DNA of 64,000 bases from Cristatella mucedo (taxonomy: Eukaryota; Bryozoa; Phylactolaemata; Cristatellidae): the NCBI GenBank assembly GCA_009760855.2, contig WPIO01000001.1, positions 17,367,001-17,431,000 of the forward strand, read 5' to 3'. Both the position numbers and the translations under genes were made by a program. A model generated the notes under the pieces. The model did no database searches and was not told where the DNA came from. It saw nothing but the letters and a program-made list of their open reading frames with translations. Shown here one piece after another: positions 48,198-59,256 of this stretch. Position 1 is the stretch's first letter. The number at the start of each line of letters is the position of its first letter.

Positions 48198-50909
48198 GGG
48201 AGAGAGAAAGAGAGGGAGGAGAGACAGAGGAGACAGACAGACAGTGAGGATTGACGGCACTGTTGCTTACTTTACCAGAGCATGCGATGAAGCGAGTGCT
48301 TTGTAGGTCTCCTAGACTGGCTTGAAGGCTTGCCTGTTCAAACTTGTCTTTTGCATGGCAACAAGCGAGGGTCCATGCAAGCATTCATTGGTGGCCACTC
48401 ACCAAGCGCAGTGGAAAGCATAGTACTAAAGCAAGACAGAAAGTTGAATAATCTCAAAGAAAAGTATCAAATCAAAGGCAGACAAATCGTATGCTTTGTC
48501 AGTACTGCACTTAGTATGCACGTCAGTACTGCACTCTTAGTCCTTTTTTTCTGTACCTAGCGCTCTGACGCCCACTTCAGGGTGCACGGCTAGACTGTTA
48601 CTCGTAAGAAAACGCTGTAGTCAGGTCACTTCTCAAGAAAGTGACACTAGACCATGAAAACTTGAGCAACTACCGCCCAGTCTCCCTTCTACCATTCCTA
48701 TCAAAGACACTGGAACGGGTCGTGGCAGACCAGCTGAACTCGTATATCGAAACTTCAAACCTTGCTTTTAAGTTCCAGTCTGGCTGTAGAGCTAATCACT
48801 CCACAGAGTCAGCATTGTTTAGGGTATACAACGACCTACTTTGGAATGCAGACATGAGTAGAGTGTCTCTGCTTGTTTTGCTCGATCTTTCGGCAGCTTT
48901 TGATTCTATAAATCACAGAGTTCTTCTAGAGCGCCTCTCATCTCGCCTGGGTATCACTGGCACTGCTCTGCAGTGGTTCAAGTCCTATCTCAGCAGGAGA
49001 CTCCAGAGTATCGACATGAATGGACAAAGATCATCCGAGGTACCTATGAAATATGGGGTAGCTCAGGGCTCTGTGCTAGGTCCGGTTCTTTTCACGATTT
49101 ATACTCTCCCTCTTGCTGATGTGATTGCCAAGCACAATCTAGGCTTTCACTTTTATGCAGATGACACTCAGTCGTACCTTTGCTTTGATCCCTCCCAGCC
49201 CTCAAGCACGTCGAATTCTCTCAACTCACTTGCTGCATGTATTGATGACATCCACACATGGATGGCAAGTTTTCTAAAACCAAACGATGATAAAACTAAC
49301 TTATTAGTTATGGGCAAACCCAGTGTGATTCAGAAATTGGAAAGGCTGACGCTCAAAATTGGCTCTGCCAGCATATCTCCTGTTGAATCAGCTTGAAATC
49401 TAGGTGTCATGTTCCAAAGTGACCTCTCGTTAGACGACCGCATCAGCTCCACAGTCAAATCTGCCTACTTTCAGCTACATAATATTGCTAAAATTTGGGC
49501 TTGTTTAGATAAGGATACCACATCTAAGTTGGTCCATGCATTCGTGACATCCCGTCTCGACTTCAGTAACTCACTGCTTGCTGGCCTACCGGCATGTGCA
49601 ATCAGGCGATTACAACTGGTGCAAAACTCTGCAGCTAGGGTGTCTGTCGTGAGCATCGCAGTTGCCACATGACACCACTTCTCTCCGACCTGCACTGGCT
49701 ACCAGTCAAGCAGCGGATCGACTTCAAAGTTTTGTCGCTCACTTTTAGGTCACTTCATTCTTTGGCTCCAGCCTATCTCTCAGATCTGCTCCCCAACCAG
49801 GCCAAGCATCGTACCACCCGCTTTTCGGAATCCAACAGTTTACCAATACCTCGTACAAACCTCATATTCTTTGGAGACCATGTATTCAGCTTGTATGCTC
49901 CCAAAGCTTGGAACTCCCTCCCGACCTGCGTCAGAACATCCCCTGACCTAACCACATTTAAAAAGAACTTAAAAACACCTATTCAGGACAGAATTTAGTG
50001 GGCCCCTGTGGTTCGTCCTTGGTGTGCTTATGCGTGCTGACACTGTGCATGCTGCCACTAACCACATTTGCATGCTGACCCTGTGCATGCCACCCCTAAC
50101 CATGTTATGCTGTTTATCAAGCATGATACTACTCACCATTCAATTGCATTTCCCTTTGCAGCAGATGTAAAGCACCTAGAAAGAGATTGAGTTCTCTGAG
50201 GGTGCTTAATCAAGTGCATTATTATTATTATTATTATTATTAAGAATACAAGGACCGTGATAGCCCAGAAGGTAAGGTGCTCGCTCTTCATGACCGAGGT
50301 CGTGGGTTCGAATCCTGAAGCGTCGACCCTTTATTGCCAACTGCAAGCAGTGGTGATAATGTGAAGGCTCTTCTGCCCCTATATTAATGAGGTTGATAAA
50401 TCAGTTAATAATATTACTATTATTTAAGTTCGCCAGGATGATAAAAGAAGTGTGAGAGGAGAGATGCATGAAACAAGTGACGATTGAAAAGAAGAGATGC
50501 GCTGGCTATGTCGCACGTGTACGATGTAGATGTAGAAGCCTCGTTGTAAGGAGTGAGGCTTGAAGCCCCACAGTGTGCCACCTGCCCACTGTAGAACAAC
50601 TCGTTGCCAACAGGTCTGAGCTACACATACGGTGTATGTGTAGCGAGCTGACTTGTGGTTGCAGATATTCAGCGGATCACTGCAATTATTGCAGTGATCA
50701 GTCACTACTCACTCATTTGCAGCATGTAATTGTCTTTTATTTCTGATCTCGAGTTCTGGCTCGTTAGCCGTGCAACAGCCCAGCAACAGCACATGCGAAT
50801 TTTTTGCCGTCGGCTTTTTTTGTCATTAATTAGCGCATCGTCTGTCGGAGGAAAGCGGAGGCTGCTGACGACTGCCAACGGCAGCCTGCCTGCCAAGAAG
50901 CCTCGATGA
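39357..50909 (+). CDS. TOPBP1: DNA topoisomerase 2-binding protein 1 (TopBP1), three exons
   Basis: Scaffold that binds phosphorylated RAD9 and Treslin and activates ATR. Exons 39357-43640, 45525-46468 and 50834-50909 give 1767 aa (human 1522). Approximate domains: BRCT0 1-100, BRCT1 106-183, BRCT2 220-310, BRCT3 392-488, BRCT4 688-783, BRCT5 790-883, BRCT6 1181-1272, BRCT7 1503-1587, BRCT8 1635-1725. The region before BRCT7, with VTWDDAISREEARKL opening exon 2, matches the end of the ATR-activating region. Exon 3 adds a basic tail (GGKRRLL...AKKPR), as in the human protein. ATG 39357 is chosen because MADAEVFFVTV aligns with the family start; the frame is open back to 39156. Stops at 43697 and 46472 lie just past donors CAG/GTAGGT and TTAG/GTGAGC and are intronic. 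Linkers are rich in Ala, Gly and Ser with GCA/GCC runs, and the exons are far more GC-rich than their surroundings. Confidence 0.95.
43834..43859. repeat. Perfect 11-bp hairpin in TOPBP1 intron 1
   Basis: GAAAACGTTTG, loop CTCT, CAAACGTTTTC. It lies about 190 bp past the exon 1 donor. Function unknown. Confidence 0.7.
43983..45175 (+). mobile_element. L2-like LINE copy split by SINE B
   Basis: RT fragments on both sides of the SINE B at 44097-44274. The FHFYADDTQ motif is near 44370-44400, and the C-terminal region runs to about 45130 with frame changes. It occupies most of TOPBP1 intron 1. Confidence 0.85.
44097..44274 (+). mobile_element. SINE B inserted in an L2 copy
   Basis: A complete copy flanked by TATCCG at 44091-44096 and 44275-44280, splitting the L2 RT codons for the segment before GSVLG. 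In TOPBP1 intron 1. Confidence 0.9.
45204..45345 (-). mobile_element. SINE B with internal deletion
   Basis: (AAAT)n, then ACTAGCTGATTTAACTGCCT and body, with the inter-box hairpin deleted (GATTCGAACCGTCTTACCTA). Confidence 0.8.
45355..45478 (+). mobile_element. L2 3' UTR fragment next to TOPBP1 exon 2
   Basis: Contains the tandem-like GTGCATGTCACC...AACCATG 3' UTR text of the L2 family. It ends about 45 bp before the exon 2 acceptor (45522-45524). The 3' stem-loop is lost. Confidence 0.75.
46575..48056 (+). mobile_element. L2-like LINE copy with internal duplication
   Basis: The second L2 copy in TOPBP1 intron 2. RT fragments at 46903-47336 and a C-terminal region at 47442-47774 are separated by frame changes. 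About 45 bp around the GSVLG/LFT codons is repeated in tandem (46845-46880 and 46888-46931). It ends with the stem-loop and an (ATT)n tail near 48050. Confidence 0.85.
48117..48194 (+). repeat. (GA)n microsatellite
   Basis: An uninterrupted GA tract between the two L2 copies of TOPBP1 intron 2, with degenerate GA-rich flanks to about 48245. Confidence 0.95.
48600..50245 (+). mobile_element. L2-like (CR1 superfamily) LINE, longest RT copy
   Basis: Lies in TOPBP1 intron 2. From 48641 it encodes an RT with NYRPVSLLPFLSKTLE, LLVLLDLSAAFDSINH, AQGSVLGPVLF and the active-site FHFYADDTQ. A TGA near 49394 and a frame change near 49670 break the frame. After the stop comes a 3' UTR with the stem-loop (GCGCCT/AGAAAGAGA/.../TCTCT/GAGGGTGC) and an (ATT)n tail. 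The endonuclease half is missing, so the copy is 5'-truncated and dead. Confidence 0.9.
50246..50412 (+). mobile_element. SINE B in an L2 (ATT)n tail
   Basis: Begins directly after the (ATT)n tail of the L2 copy at 48600-50245. B box GGGTTCGAATCC, body, and tail AATCAGTTAATAATATTACT. Confidence 0.75.
50736..50741 (-). promoter_or_regulatory. Candidate poly(A) signal of the PNGase F-like gene
   Basis: AATAAA on the minus strand, about 525 nt past the stop at 51265. I see no nearer canonical hexamer. If used, this 3' UTR would cross the last TOPBP1 exon in antisense. Confidence 0.4.
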
Positions 50910-51264
50910 TGAGGCAGCCGCTTTCAGCCGGCCAGGTACGTGAGCACGTACGCGTGGAGTGGCGGTTCGCGGAAGTGCCGAGCGCCGTCTTATGCAGTAT
51001 CCGCCGCTCGTTCTTAGTCGGCTCGAGTCGACCACTAGCGTCCTGTTTGAGCTGCTGCTGCTGCTGCGGGAGCATCTCGTGCGGAGGTGGGGCGCAGCGC
51101 TGCCGCTTCTGCTGGATGGCCCAGTCTGTCCTGGGGAGTTTTGTGCTGCGAGGCCGAGCCCAGCTTAGGCTTAGGTTGCCTCGCTCTCACGCTCCCGGCT
51201 CGCAATCTCTTCTTGCCAGGCGTCTCGAGCTCGTGGGCCGCGCATGCGTCGCCTGAGCGGCGGC
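50910..51264. other. GC-rich gap between two convergent stop codons
   Basis: 355 bp between the TOPBP1 stop and the PNGase F-like stop. It is GC-rich like the flanking exons and has open frames on both strands (for example 51035-51268 minus), but no domain I recognise. It has no AATAAA on the plus strand; the first plus-strand hexamer is at 51791, inside a PNGase F-like intron. Best read as overlapping 3' UTRs. Confidence 0.5.
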
Positions 51265-54200
51265 TCACGAGTAAGCGGTGACGTACGAGTACACGACCAT
51301 TATGCCAGGACTCTGCTTCGGATTCGGACTTGCACCGTTGAAGAAGCCGAAGTACTCAATCTGGCCCGTGAGCAGCGCCGACGAGCGCCGGCCACGCAGA
51401 ACGTCGTCCGTGACGTCGACGACCCAGGGTTTGACCATCTGCCCGTCGCACCAGCCGTCGCGTCCATACAGCCACGTGCCGTGCTCGTTGGGCAGCACGC
51501 CGTCCAGCACGTGGTCGGCGCAACCCAGTGGCGAGCCTGCGGCGGCAGCGGCGTGCTTGCTCACTGGCGTGCACAGCCCACAGCAGCCAGAGGTGCTAGC
51601 AGGCGAGGCTAGGGCGGGCAAGTGTGGCCTGCTTGGCCACGGCAGGCGTGGCACAGCACTCACCGGCGTCCGCGAACGTCACGTTGTGATAATTTCCGTT
51701 CACGACGATGTAATGCGTCGTGACGCAGAATTCGCCACAGCCGTTCTCATCGCTGCCGTGGCCCGTGATGATGGCGGTGATGAGGACCTGGAATAAATCG
51801 CACCACAGACCATTTGAGCACTGCAGCAGCTATTCCATGCTTCCTGTCCGCCACTGCACCGCCGCTGACGCATGCCTCAGCGCTTAGCCAGTCAGTGGGG
51901 CTGCGAGTGTCGAATCAGGAATATACCTTTGTCGTCTCGGCCGGCAGGACGTACTGATAGGGCTTCCAATGTAGGTTGTACGTGCTGTCGAACGTGGCAC
52001 CAGGGTAAAACAGCGAGTCGATCGAAGTTGCAGCAAGGGCTTGCTTGCCTGCCTCTGAAACGGTGAGACCAGTGAGCTGCTGCCTCGCTCTCGTGCAGAG
52101 GCAGCTGCTGCAACACTAGTGCGAGTGCTCGCGTTGGTCATTCTAGTGTGCAACCAGTGGCGGAGCCAGGGGCTTTGCGCATCAACCCCCCAATCCCCCA
52201 TGCAAATGTCGAATAAATCGATTAATAAACGAATAATGCGATTGAGCACTGTAATTTTTCATAACTTGTGGGTCTGGCCACCCTTAATGAAAATCCTTGC
52301 TCCTGTGTGCAATCAGTCCATCGTGCACTGACCTGGCTGTTAGAAACTGCGAGCACCCATGCACATCCTAATTCTGCTTGTGTGCATCGACGGCTAGAGG
52401 GCCTTGGTCGTAGCCTCGGACTGGACAGGCCAGCGACGTGTGCAAAGCAAACGGCCCTGATTGCTTGTAAAATGACTGCATGGGACGTGTTAGGGCCCCT
52501 GCTGCTTGGGTAGACCCCGTGCCATAATCAAACATCAGCTGTAGCTGAGCTGAAGAGAAGCCCGAGCTAGGGTGACCATCGGCAGTGAGTAAAGACGGCA
52601 GAGAGCTATGAGCACAGATGCTCAGGGTTGCAGCTGAAGATAATCTGGTGCTCACCGAGTACGACTCGAGCCAGTGCTCTGCCACTTTGGCATCACCAGA
52701 TGGAGAGAGGGAATGAGAGCAGAAGGGAGGAGGATTTGAGTAGATAGGACCCTGGAATTGAGGAACCGGCAAGAATTCGCGTAGGCATAAAGTGGTGAAG
52801 GAGGGGGTAAGCAGTTAAATCACATCACTCATTTTTTTAAATAGATACTGCTGAATGGCTGACGACTTTTAAAGTTTGAGCACATTATAGCTTTATTGTA
52901 GCACTTAAGTGAGTAAAATGTTGTCATCATTATGAGTCGAACCAACGACCTCTATAACCAGAGGTAAGAGTCATCACAACTCAACTCATTTAGATTGACG
53001 TGCAGATGTAACACCTACGCAAGAAATGTAGATTTCCAGAGTTCTGGACCCACGTAAAAACAAAGGGTCTGTGTCCAACAGTTTGTAGATATAATTTCGG
53101 GAAGTTGAACTGGTCTAAAGCAATATATATGTGATCCCAAGCTAGTTTACATCTTGATGGCTGCAGAAGCCTACTTTAGTGAGAATTGTTATCGGTGCGC
53201 TGTTTCATTGGAAGTAAGTGTAGATTCAACAAGGAGTGTGACAAAGGGTGGGTATTCTAATCTGGAAGACGAATCACGAGCTAGGTGGACAGGAGGGGAG
53301 GTTTTGAGGACAGAATGGCAGCAGTCTGTCCTGGTAAGTCCTGGTGAGTTGACTCATTAAACCGACAATCACAGGCTCCCAATGATGCTGAAGATAGGAA
53401 AATCGGCAGAGCACTCGGCCTACCTGCATTCTCTGCTAGCAAAGAGTAGAAAAAAATATAACTTTAAAAGTGTCGCATACAGTGCTTTCTTTCAGCATTA
53501 CATACAAACATGCCGAGTCTACAGATGAGACTATATGGCTATGGTTTCTGTATAGCCTTAGCACTACCGCCCACGAGGAAAAAATATGTGAGAACATCCT
53601 GTAAGCCTCAGGATTTGAAGCCACTGACAAGAAAGCCTCGAAAGGAACAACCCTCGGTAGGCTTGTAGTTGTGCTGCCGTGTGGACAGGTGCCACCTTAA
53701 GTGGCATCGTGCAAGCATAAAGTGGCCTGGTACCAAGGAAAATTCAGTTACACAAGCAAGGACACAGCTGCTGGCAGAGCTTACCGGCAGGGATAAACCG
53801 TAAGTTGAGAGTTGGGTACCATACTTCCCACGAGGTGGCTTGCATTGTAAACGTGCATGTGCTGGAGTCAAGCAGGTTCATCAGAGATGTGACGTCTGTC
53901 AGCCATCGCCCGATGCGACTGAAAGACGAAAGTGAGCCCGGTTTCTACATACTGAAGTGCTCCCTAAACCCTCCCTCTTTGATATTTATTGAGTCATGCA
54001 TTTTTTCGAAAACTACACCAGTGAAGTGGCAGAAAAGTCACAGGGAAACATCATGCTGCAAATCGTATACCCATGTGACATTCAGAGGGGTCTCAACCGG
54101 AAAACTTCATAACAACGTTTGTCCCAATATCTTGATAATAATAATAATAATAATGCACTTGATAAAGCGCCCTCAGAGAACTTATATCTCTTTCTAGGCG

Positions 54201-56198
54201 CTTTACATTTGCTGCAAAGTGAAATGCAGTTGAATGGTAAGTAAAATCATGCTTGAAAAACAAACAAAATGAATAATATGGTTATGGGTGATATGCACCG
54301 GGTCAGCATGCAAATGTGGTTAGTGGCAGCATGCACAGTGTCAGCACGCATAAGCACATCAAGGGCAAATCACAGGGACCCACTGAATGTTGTCCTAAAT
54401 AGGTGTGTTTTTGAGTTCCTTTTAAATGTTGTCAGGTCAGGGGATGTTCTGACGCAGGTCGGGAGGGAGTTCCAGGCTTTGGGAGCATACTAACTAAATG
54501 CACGGTCTCCAAAGGATTTAAGGTTTGTACGAGGTATTTGTAGACTGTTGGATTCCGAAAAGCGGGTGGTACGATGCTTGGCCTGATGTGGTAGTATATC
54601 TGAGAGATCAGTATATCAAAATCTTGATCGATCGCTCTGTACCGACAGTGTGCCTGTGTCACTAGCTATAGAGCGCTAACTATTCCTTAACAGCCATCAA
54701 GTTTACAACATGCTGTGGGTATAGTCTGCAAGTTAGCGTCCTTTGCTTCCCTGCTTATGCCGGCAAATCGATGTGAATTGCCAAATAGCACAAACTAGCA
54801 TTTGTAGGCACACGCGAGCATGAATTCGTCTCAAAAGGCTAATTTAACGTGACTTAAGCACCTACTTACGGGTAACTAATCTAAGCATCACAGTGTCTGG
54901 CTGTCTGGACATGATAACCACAGATGCTTAGCGAGCTGACCCAGTCAAAAGTCGGTTCAAGCAAATCTCTGCACTCAAGTCTATCACTCCGACACGACTT
55001 AGGGTGCAAGGCTGCAATGCACTGCATCGATCACCTCATTATTTTCTATTCTCATCCATGCCTGCCCTATATGAAAAATTCGACTTGTAGTCTCCCACTA
55101 AAGCTTGGCAGCTACAGCCTTGGAGATGCAGCAGCTACAATAATTTAGCAATAAGCCCTCTTTCACTTGCACCACACAGAACAAATCACCCAGCGTCGAC
55201 CCACAATGCTTGCTAAACATTAAGCTACCAATCTATGACACCTGCAGCTAGAAGCGTAGGAGTGCACCTACTGGGGCCTGGCTCAGTCTACTTGCTGCTC
55301 AGACGGCAGTTTTGCAATTGGATTAGCATAAACACTAAGTTGGGTCTACATGTTTGACCCATATGAGCATTAGCCAACGAGCGTGCGCACTGCCCGTATT
55401 GGCCTTCGTGTGCAAGCAGCTGCACAGAGATTATCCAGTAGATCATTTACCGCCTAAAAGGAGTAATCCAGCGTCCCAGCTCGGCTCCACAAATGGGCGA
55501 TTGCGGCGAGCAGCAGACGAAGAGCTGCACCACGCGGTCCCAGTGGTAGCAGTCTTGATCACGTGTGCCAGGACACGACAGAGAGAGGTCCAGCTCGAGG
55601 CGATTGTAGCTCTTAAGCTCTGGGAAATGTCAAATAAGTGCACACATGTACAATCCTACAGCGATGCCTAGATATAGTAGATATTACCGATGCATATCAT
55701 CATCTCTTGCACTGCCCCTACGCATATGCAGTGTTTGCACACAAACTCACTCATGAAAACACATGCAGACATGCATACACATGCGATATTACTTGACCGT
55801 TAAAAACACATGCAAGCAAAACATGCAAACCAGCCAGCTAAGAACAAGCCGAAAGCAGCAGGGTGCATCTGATCAGCAAGTTCATTGCGTTAAGAAGAGA
55901 AGGAATACGTCAATCCTTAAATCAAGACATCAAGACACAGATATGCAGTGGAAAGCAGTCTACCTGAAACCCGATGAAACGTGGAGCAGTCTCTAGGGTG
56001 TGCAAAATTCGCAGACGGCATGCACCGGTAGGGCATTTTGTAGTAAAGCCTTAACAGTGAACACAAGAGAGGTTTAGGGTTTAAGCACAATGATCGAGAG
56101 GTCAAACTGCTGGAAGGCAGGAAGGGATCAAAGCACAGGCATAGCTGTGCGTCTAGTGCATAAAATGAAGCCTAGATCATGCTTGGCTATTGAATCGG

Positions 56199-56277
<79 letters not shown>

Positions 56278-56713
56278 ATGAATAGTGAAAAGCAGCTGGT
56301 TTGGGCCAGCGGCTAAGGTGCTCGCCCAGACCAAGGTCTCGCTGAGGTCGTGGGCTCGAGCCCCGAGGCTTATGTGAAATGCCTGAATAGAGATTGAGTT
56401 CTCTTGGGGGCTATACAAATGAATTATATTTAATTTTATCCATTTATAGGCACTACTCAAGAAAGACTTCGTGACCACTGGTATCAAATGTCGAGAGATC
56501 CAGTTGAACTAGCAGAGAGAGACTACCCAAGTCAGCATTTATGACGTAGTCATTATACATTCGGACAATGCTGACTGTGAGGAGTACTTAGCTCTAATAT
56601 CTGACAGAAACTTATTTGCTGGGCTTGAATTTAAGATTATGGAGTTTTGCTGGTCGGCCATTACTAATTTTTGCATATACAGGTATAGATAAATATATAT
56701 TTGTATACATAAA

Positions 56714-56753
<40 letters not shown>

Positions 56754-58225
56754 ATTAATATACACACATATATGTGTGTGTGTGTGTGTGTGCCTGTGTG
56801 TGCGCGTGTGTATGCGTGGTGGTAAACTAGGAAGCAGCAGTAATTTTAAAGACAATACTGGAAGCTATTCAGCCTCCAAAACTCGGCGCCAAGATGATGC
56901 TTGATTCACCCAAAGTGAAAGTCGGCGCTACAGTAAAGTAAGGCTAGCTGTCACAGCCTTATTTATATCACGACAGAAAAGCCTTAATGGATATCACTAG
57001 CGCCTGTAATAGGCAATAAAAGACAGCTTGCTACAGGAGTCAAATACACGGCCTGAGATGTGAAGAGCAAGCGCCTTACCCCTAAAAAAAATCTTAGCTG
57101 ATTAAACAGCCTCTTTTAGTATAGCGACAGAAGAGCCTTTACGGCTATCACCACCGCTTGCAGCGGCGATAAAGAATCGCCCACCGCAGGAATCGAACCC
57201 ACGACCTCGGGACCAAGGTCGTGAAAGCAACCGCCTTACCTAGTGTGCCATCACGGCTCTACCCCTGGGACTACCACCCAGGGGTAATGTAAATATAGCT
57301 GATCAAGCAGTCTCATTTGTATATCAGAAGAAGTGCCTTGTCGGCTATCATCCCTTCTTGCAGTTGGCAACAAAGGATCGCCTGCTGCAGGACTCGAACC
57401 CACAATCTGGGTGGTGAAGTTCGAGCCACTTTTTCTTCTAGCAGTAAGTGAATGATACCCAAAAAACCCGTGAAAAACCTGATACAAGGGGCTACATATC
57501 TTTATTCCTCACACTAGAGCTCTTAGATATGGCAATCACTGATCTAGATTGCTCCGACTTCATTGGTGGTTTCAGATTCTGCAATCAGGTCGTTCCTCGG
57601 GAAAAATTGTCTGTTTAGCTGCTTTTACCTTGGTAAATAGGAAAGACTGCCGGTTCACTTTTTTTTTAGGAGCACGAGTCTCTCAGGTTTAGGCGGCAGG
57701 CCTGCTAAGTCTGCGGAACACCAACTTTTTAAATGTGGGAGACTTTCAAAGCTTGATGGACGAAAAGTGGGCATCAGTTTCTTTGCAGCAAACTATCCGC
57801 AAGGCCACCTCATTATACGACGTTGTGCATGCTGCCACTAACCACATTTGCATGCTGACCCTGTGCATGTCATCCCTAACCATGTTATTCATTTTGTTTG
57901 TTTATCAAGCATGATATTACTCGCCATTCAATTGCATTTCCCTTTGCAGCAAATGTAAAGCGCCTAGAGAGAGATTGAGTTCTCTGAGGGCGCTTTATCA
58001 AGTGCATTATTATTATTATTATTATTACGACAGTCAATCAAGCCATCCAGTAATCAACCACTTCGGGTCAATAGAGAATCTCGCAGCAAGTACCCACTTG
58101 AAGGGACAGGAATAGAAACGCTGGCTGACGTTCCATTGGCGCCTGTCATCGCCGAATAGTTGAATACTTGCACGACCGTGGCAGGAGCAGACAGTCGCTG
58201 TGCTAGAGTGAGCTCGTAGTCAAAC
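51265..58225 (-). CDS. PNGase F-like peptide:N-glycosidase, six exons, start exon missing
   Basis: Matches the two-domain bacterial PNGase F fold, which removes N-glycans from asparagine. Exons in coding order: 58098-58225, 55451-55619, 53785-53918, 51927-52054, 51664-51787, 51265-51536. Every junction is GT-AG with matching phase (1, 2, 1, 0, 1). The first listed exon opens with one base of a split codon. The 317 aa is close to mature PNGase F (about 314), so only the start, presumably a secretion signal, is missing. Motifs: CPGTRDQDCYHWDR (catalytic Asp in WDR), GRWITPFRRIGRWLTDVT, TGHGSDENGCGEFC (catalytic Glu in GEFC), GTWLYGRDGWCDG. The paired cysteines suit a secreted protein. The residue aligned with a third active-site Glu of PNGase F appears to be Thr, in QATSW. 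Family identity is strong; activity is inferred. Confidence 0.9.
54135..54600 (-). mobile_element. L2 3' end in a PNGase F-like intron
   Basis: Antisense (AAT)n, stem-loop, 3' UTR and the end of the ORF ([15 protein letters not shown] on the minus strand). It closely matches the copy at 21377-21759. Confidence 0.85.
56201..56276 (+). repeat. (AG)n microsatellite
   Basis: 38 exact AG units just before the SINE A at 56292. Confidence 0.95.
56292..56432 (+). mobile_element. SINE A
   Basis: Starts just after the (GA)n tract at 56201-56276; intact boxes and a tail AATGCCTGAATAGAGATTGA...CTATACAAATGAATTATA. Confidence 0.85.
56713..56796 (+). repeat. (AT)n and (GT)n microsatellite
   Basis: AT units, then a short unique piece, then GT units. 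In a PNGase F-like intron. Confidence 0.9.
56950..57078 (-). mobile_element. SINE B, old copy of a three-copy cluster
   Basis: A strongly diverged antisense body (AGAAAAGCCTTAATGG..., GGCAATAAAAGACAGC), followed by two younger copies in the same orientation. Confidence 0.5.
57092..57258 (-). mobile_element. SINE B, well preserved copy of the cluster
   Basis: TTAGCTGATTAAACAGCCTC, body, GGAATCGAACCCACGACCTC, and CTAGTGTGCCATCACGGCTC. Confidence 0.9.
57293..57432 (-). mobile_element. SINE B, third copy of the cluster
   Basis: ATATAGCTGATCAAGCAGTC, body CTTGCAGTTGGCAACAAAGG, and GGACTCGAACCCACAATC. Confidence 0.7.
57822..58028 (+). mobile_element. L2 3' UTR copy with (ATT)n tail
   Basis: Only the last 207 bp of the element: 3' UTR, complete stem-loop and (ATT)n. 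It ends about 70 bp before the PNGase F-like exon at 58098. Confidence 0.85.
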
Positions 58226-58988
58226 CTGCGCAGCAGACGAGAAAATCTCCCGAGAGTGAAACCTGCGCAGCCTGCAGCCTGCCGCACAGTGCAGTTGCCT
58301 CGCATCAGAATACAGCGACACGGCTTACTCAGTCGCTTGACCGACACACTTGCAAGCAACTTTGCACTAGCTTCACTTCGAGCAGACATTGGGCAGAACA
58401 CCAGCAGCCGTGATCGTCTCCAACTAACGGCCCCTACCACTTCAGCATCTTCAGGGTGCCATCCAGGAGCGGCTGCGATCGAAATCTTCACAGCAGCCAA
58501 ATCCAAGCTGGAACACGCATGTGACACGTGACACACGCATCCCTACCCGCGGGGTTCGGCAGATGCACGCTCTTGAGGGCACCCAGTTAGCATACACTTT
58601 TTTCAAGGCCACCAGTCTCATTCTTCGCGTTGGTTCTTTCAACCAGTTTGCACCTTCTTGTGTGCATGCTGGAGCTGCCTTCGGTTCATACGTCTGTCGT
58701 AGCAGCGTGCATTGTGCAGATGTAGTAATCTGACAGAATTGATTACGTAGCATACTCGGACAGCTATGCAGGACCACTGCTATGCACAGCTCGTTGGTAT
58801 GGGGGCGAAAGCAATTTGGCCAACGACTTCCAGTGCAATAGTTAAACGGTAGCAAATACAGCAAAAAACACAGCGACAGAGCCGTCGTCTGAATCGATAT
58901 GTTCAGAGCTCAGATTTCAGAGTCGATAAGTTCAGAGTTCAGAGCAAAATGCCGCCCGAGCGAGAGCTGTGGCAGCATGCTCCCTTGC

Positions 58989-59256
58989 AGCGCCAGCGAC
59001 ACTGCCAGCCAGCGTACCACTGTGCCTGCCAGACAAGGAACTGGAAGGACGGATACAGAAGCCAGCCCACTTCTGCCAGGCTGCCACTCGGGTTTATGGC
59101 GAAGAAAAAGTTGTCAGAAGGGCTCGTTTGGTAGGTGACCGCATACTGAACGCCACTGAAAGAAAACGGTACACGTGCCACCGCTGCTACACTCAACTAG
59201 CAAATTCTGAAAATGCACTTGCCAGAGGCTTCCTCTTGCTCCTTAGCACTGATTGA
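58989..59256 (+). CDS. Candidate exon, unrecognised protein
   Basis: A plus-strand frame open from 58930 to the stop at 59256, without an ATG near its start. Its composition looks natural: LPDKELEGRIQKPAHF, then charged residues, then YTCHRCYTQLANSENAL with a CxxC pair. A good acceptor (CCCTTGCAG) precedes 58989. About 290 nt further on, CCAG/GTGAGT at 59548 is a strong donor ending another GC-rich open stretch. It could be a real terminal exon, an old transposon fragment or a chance frame; the minus strand is open here too. I do not recognise it. Confidence 0.25.
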
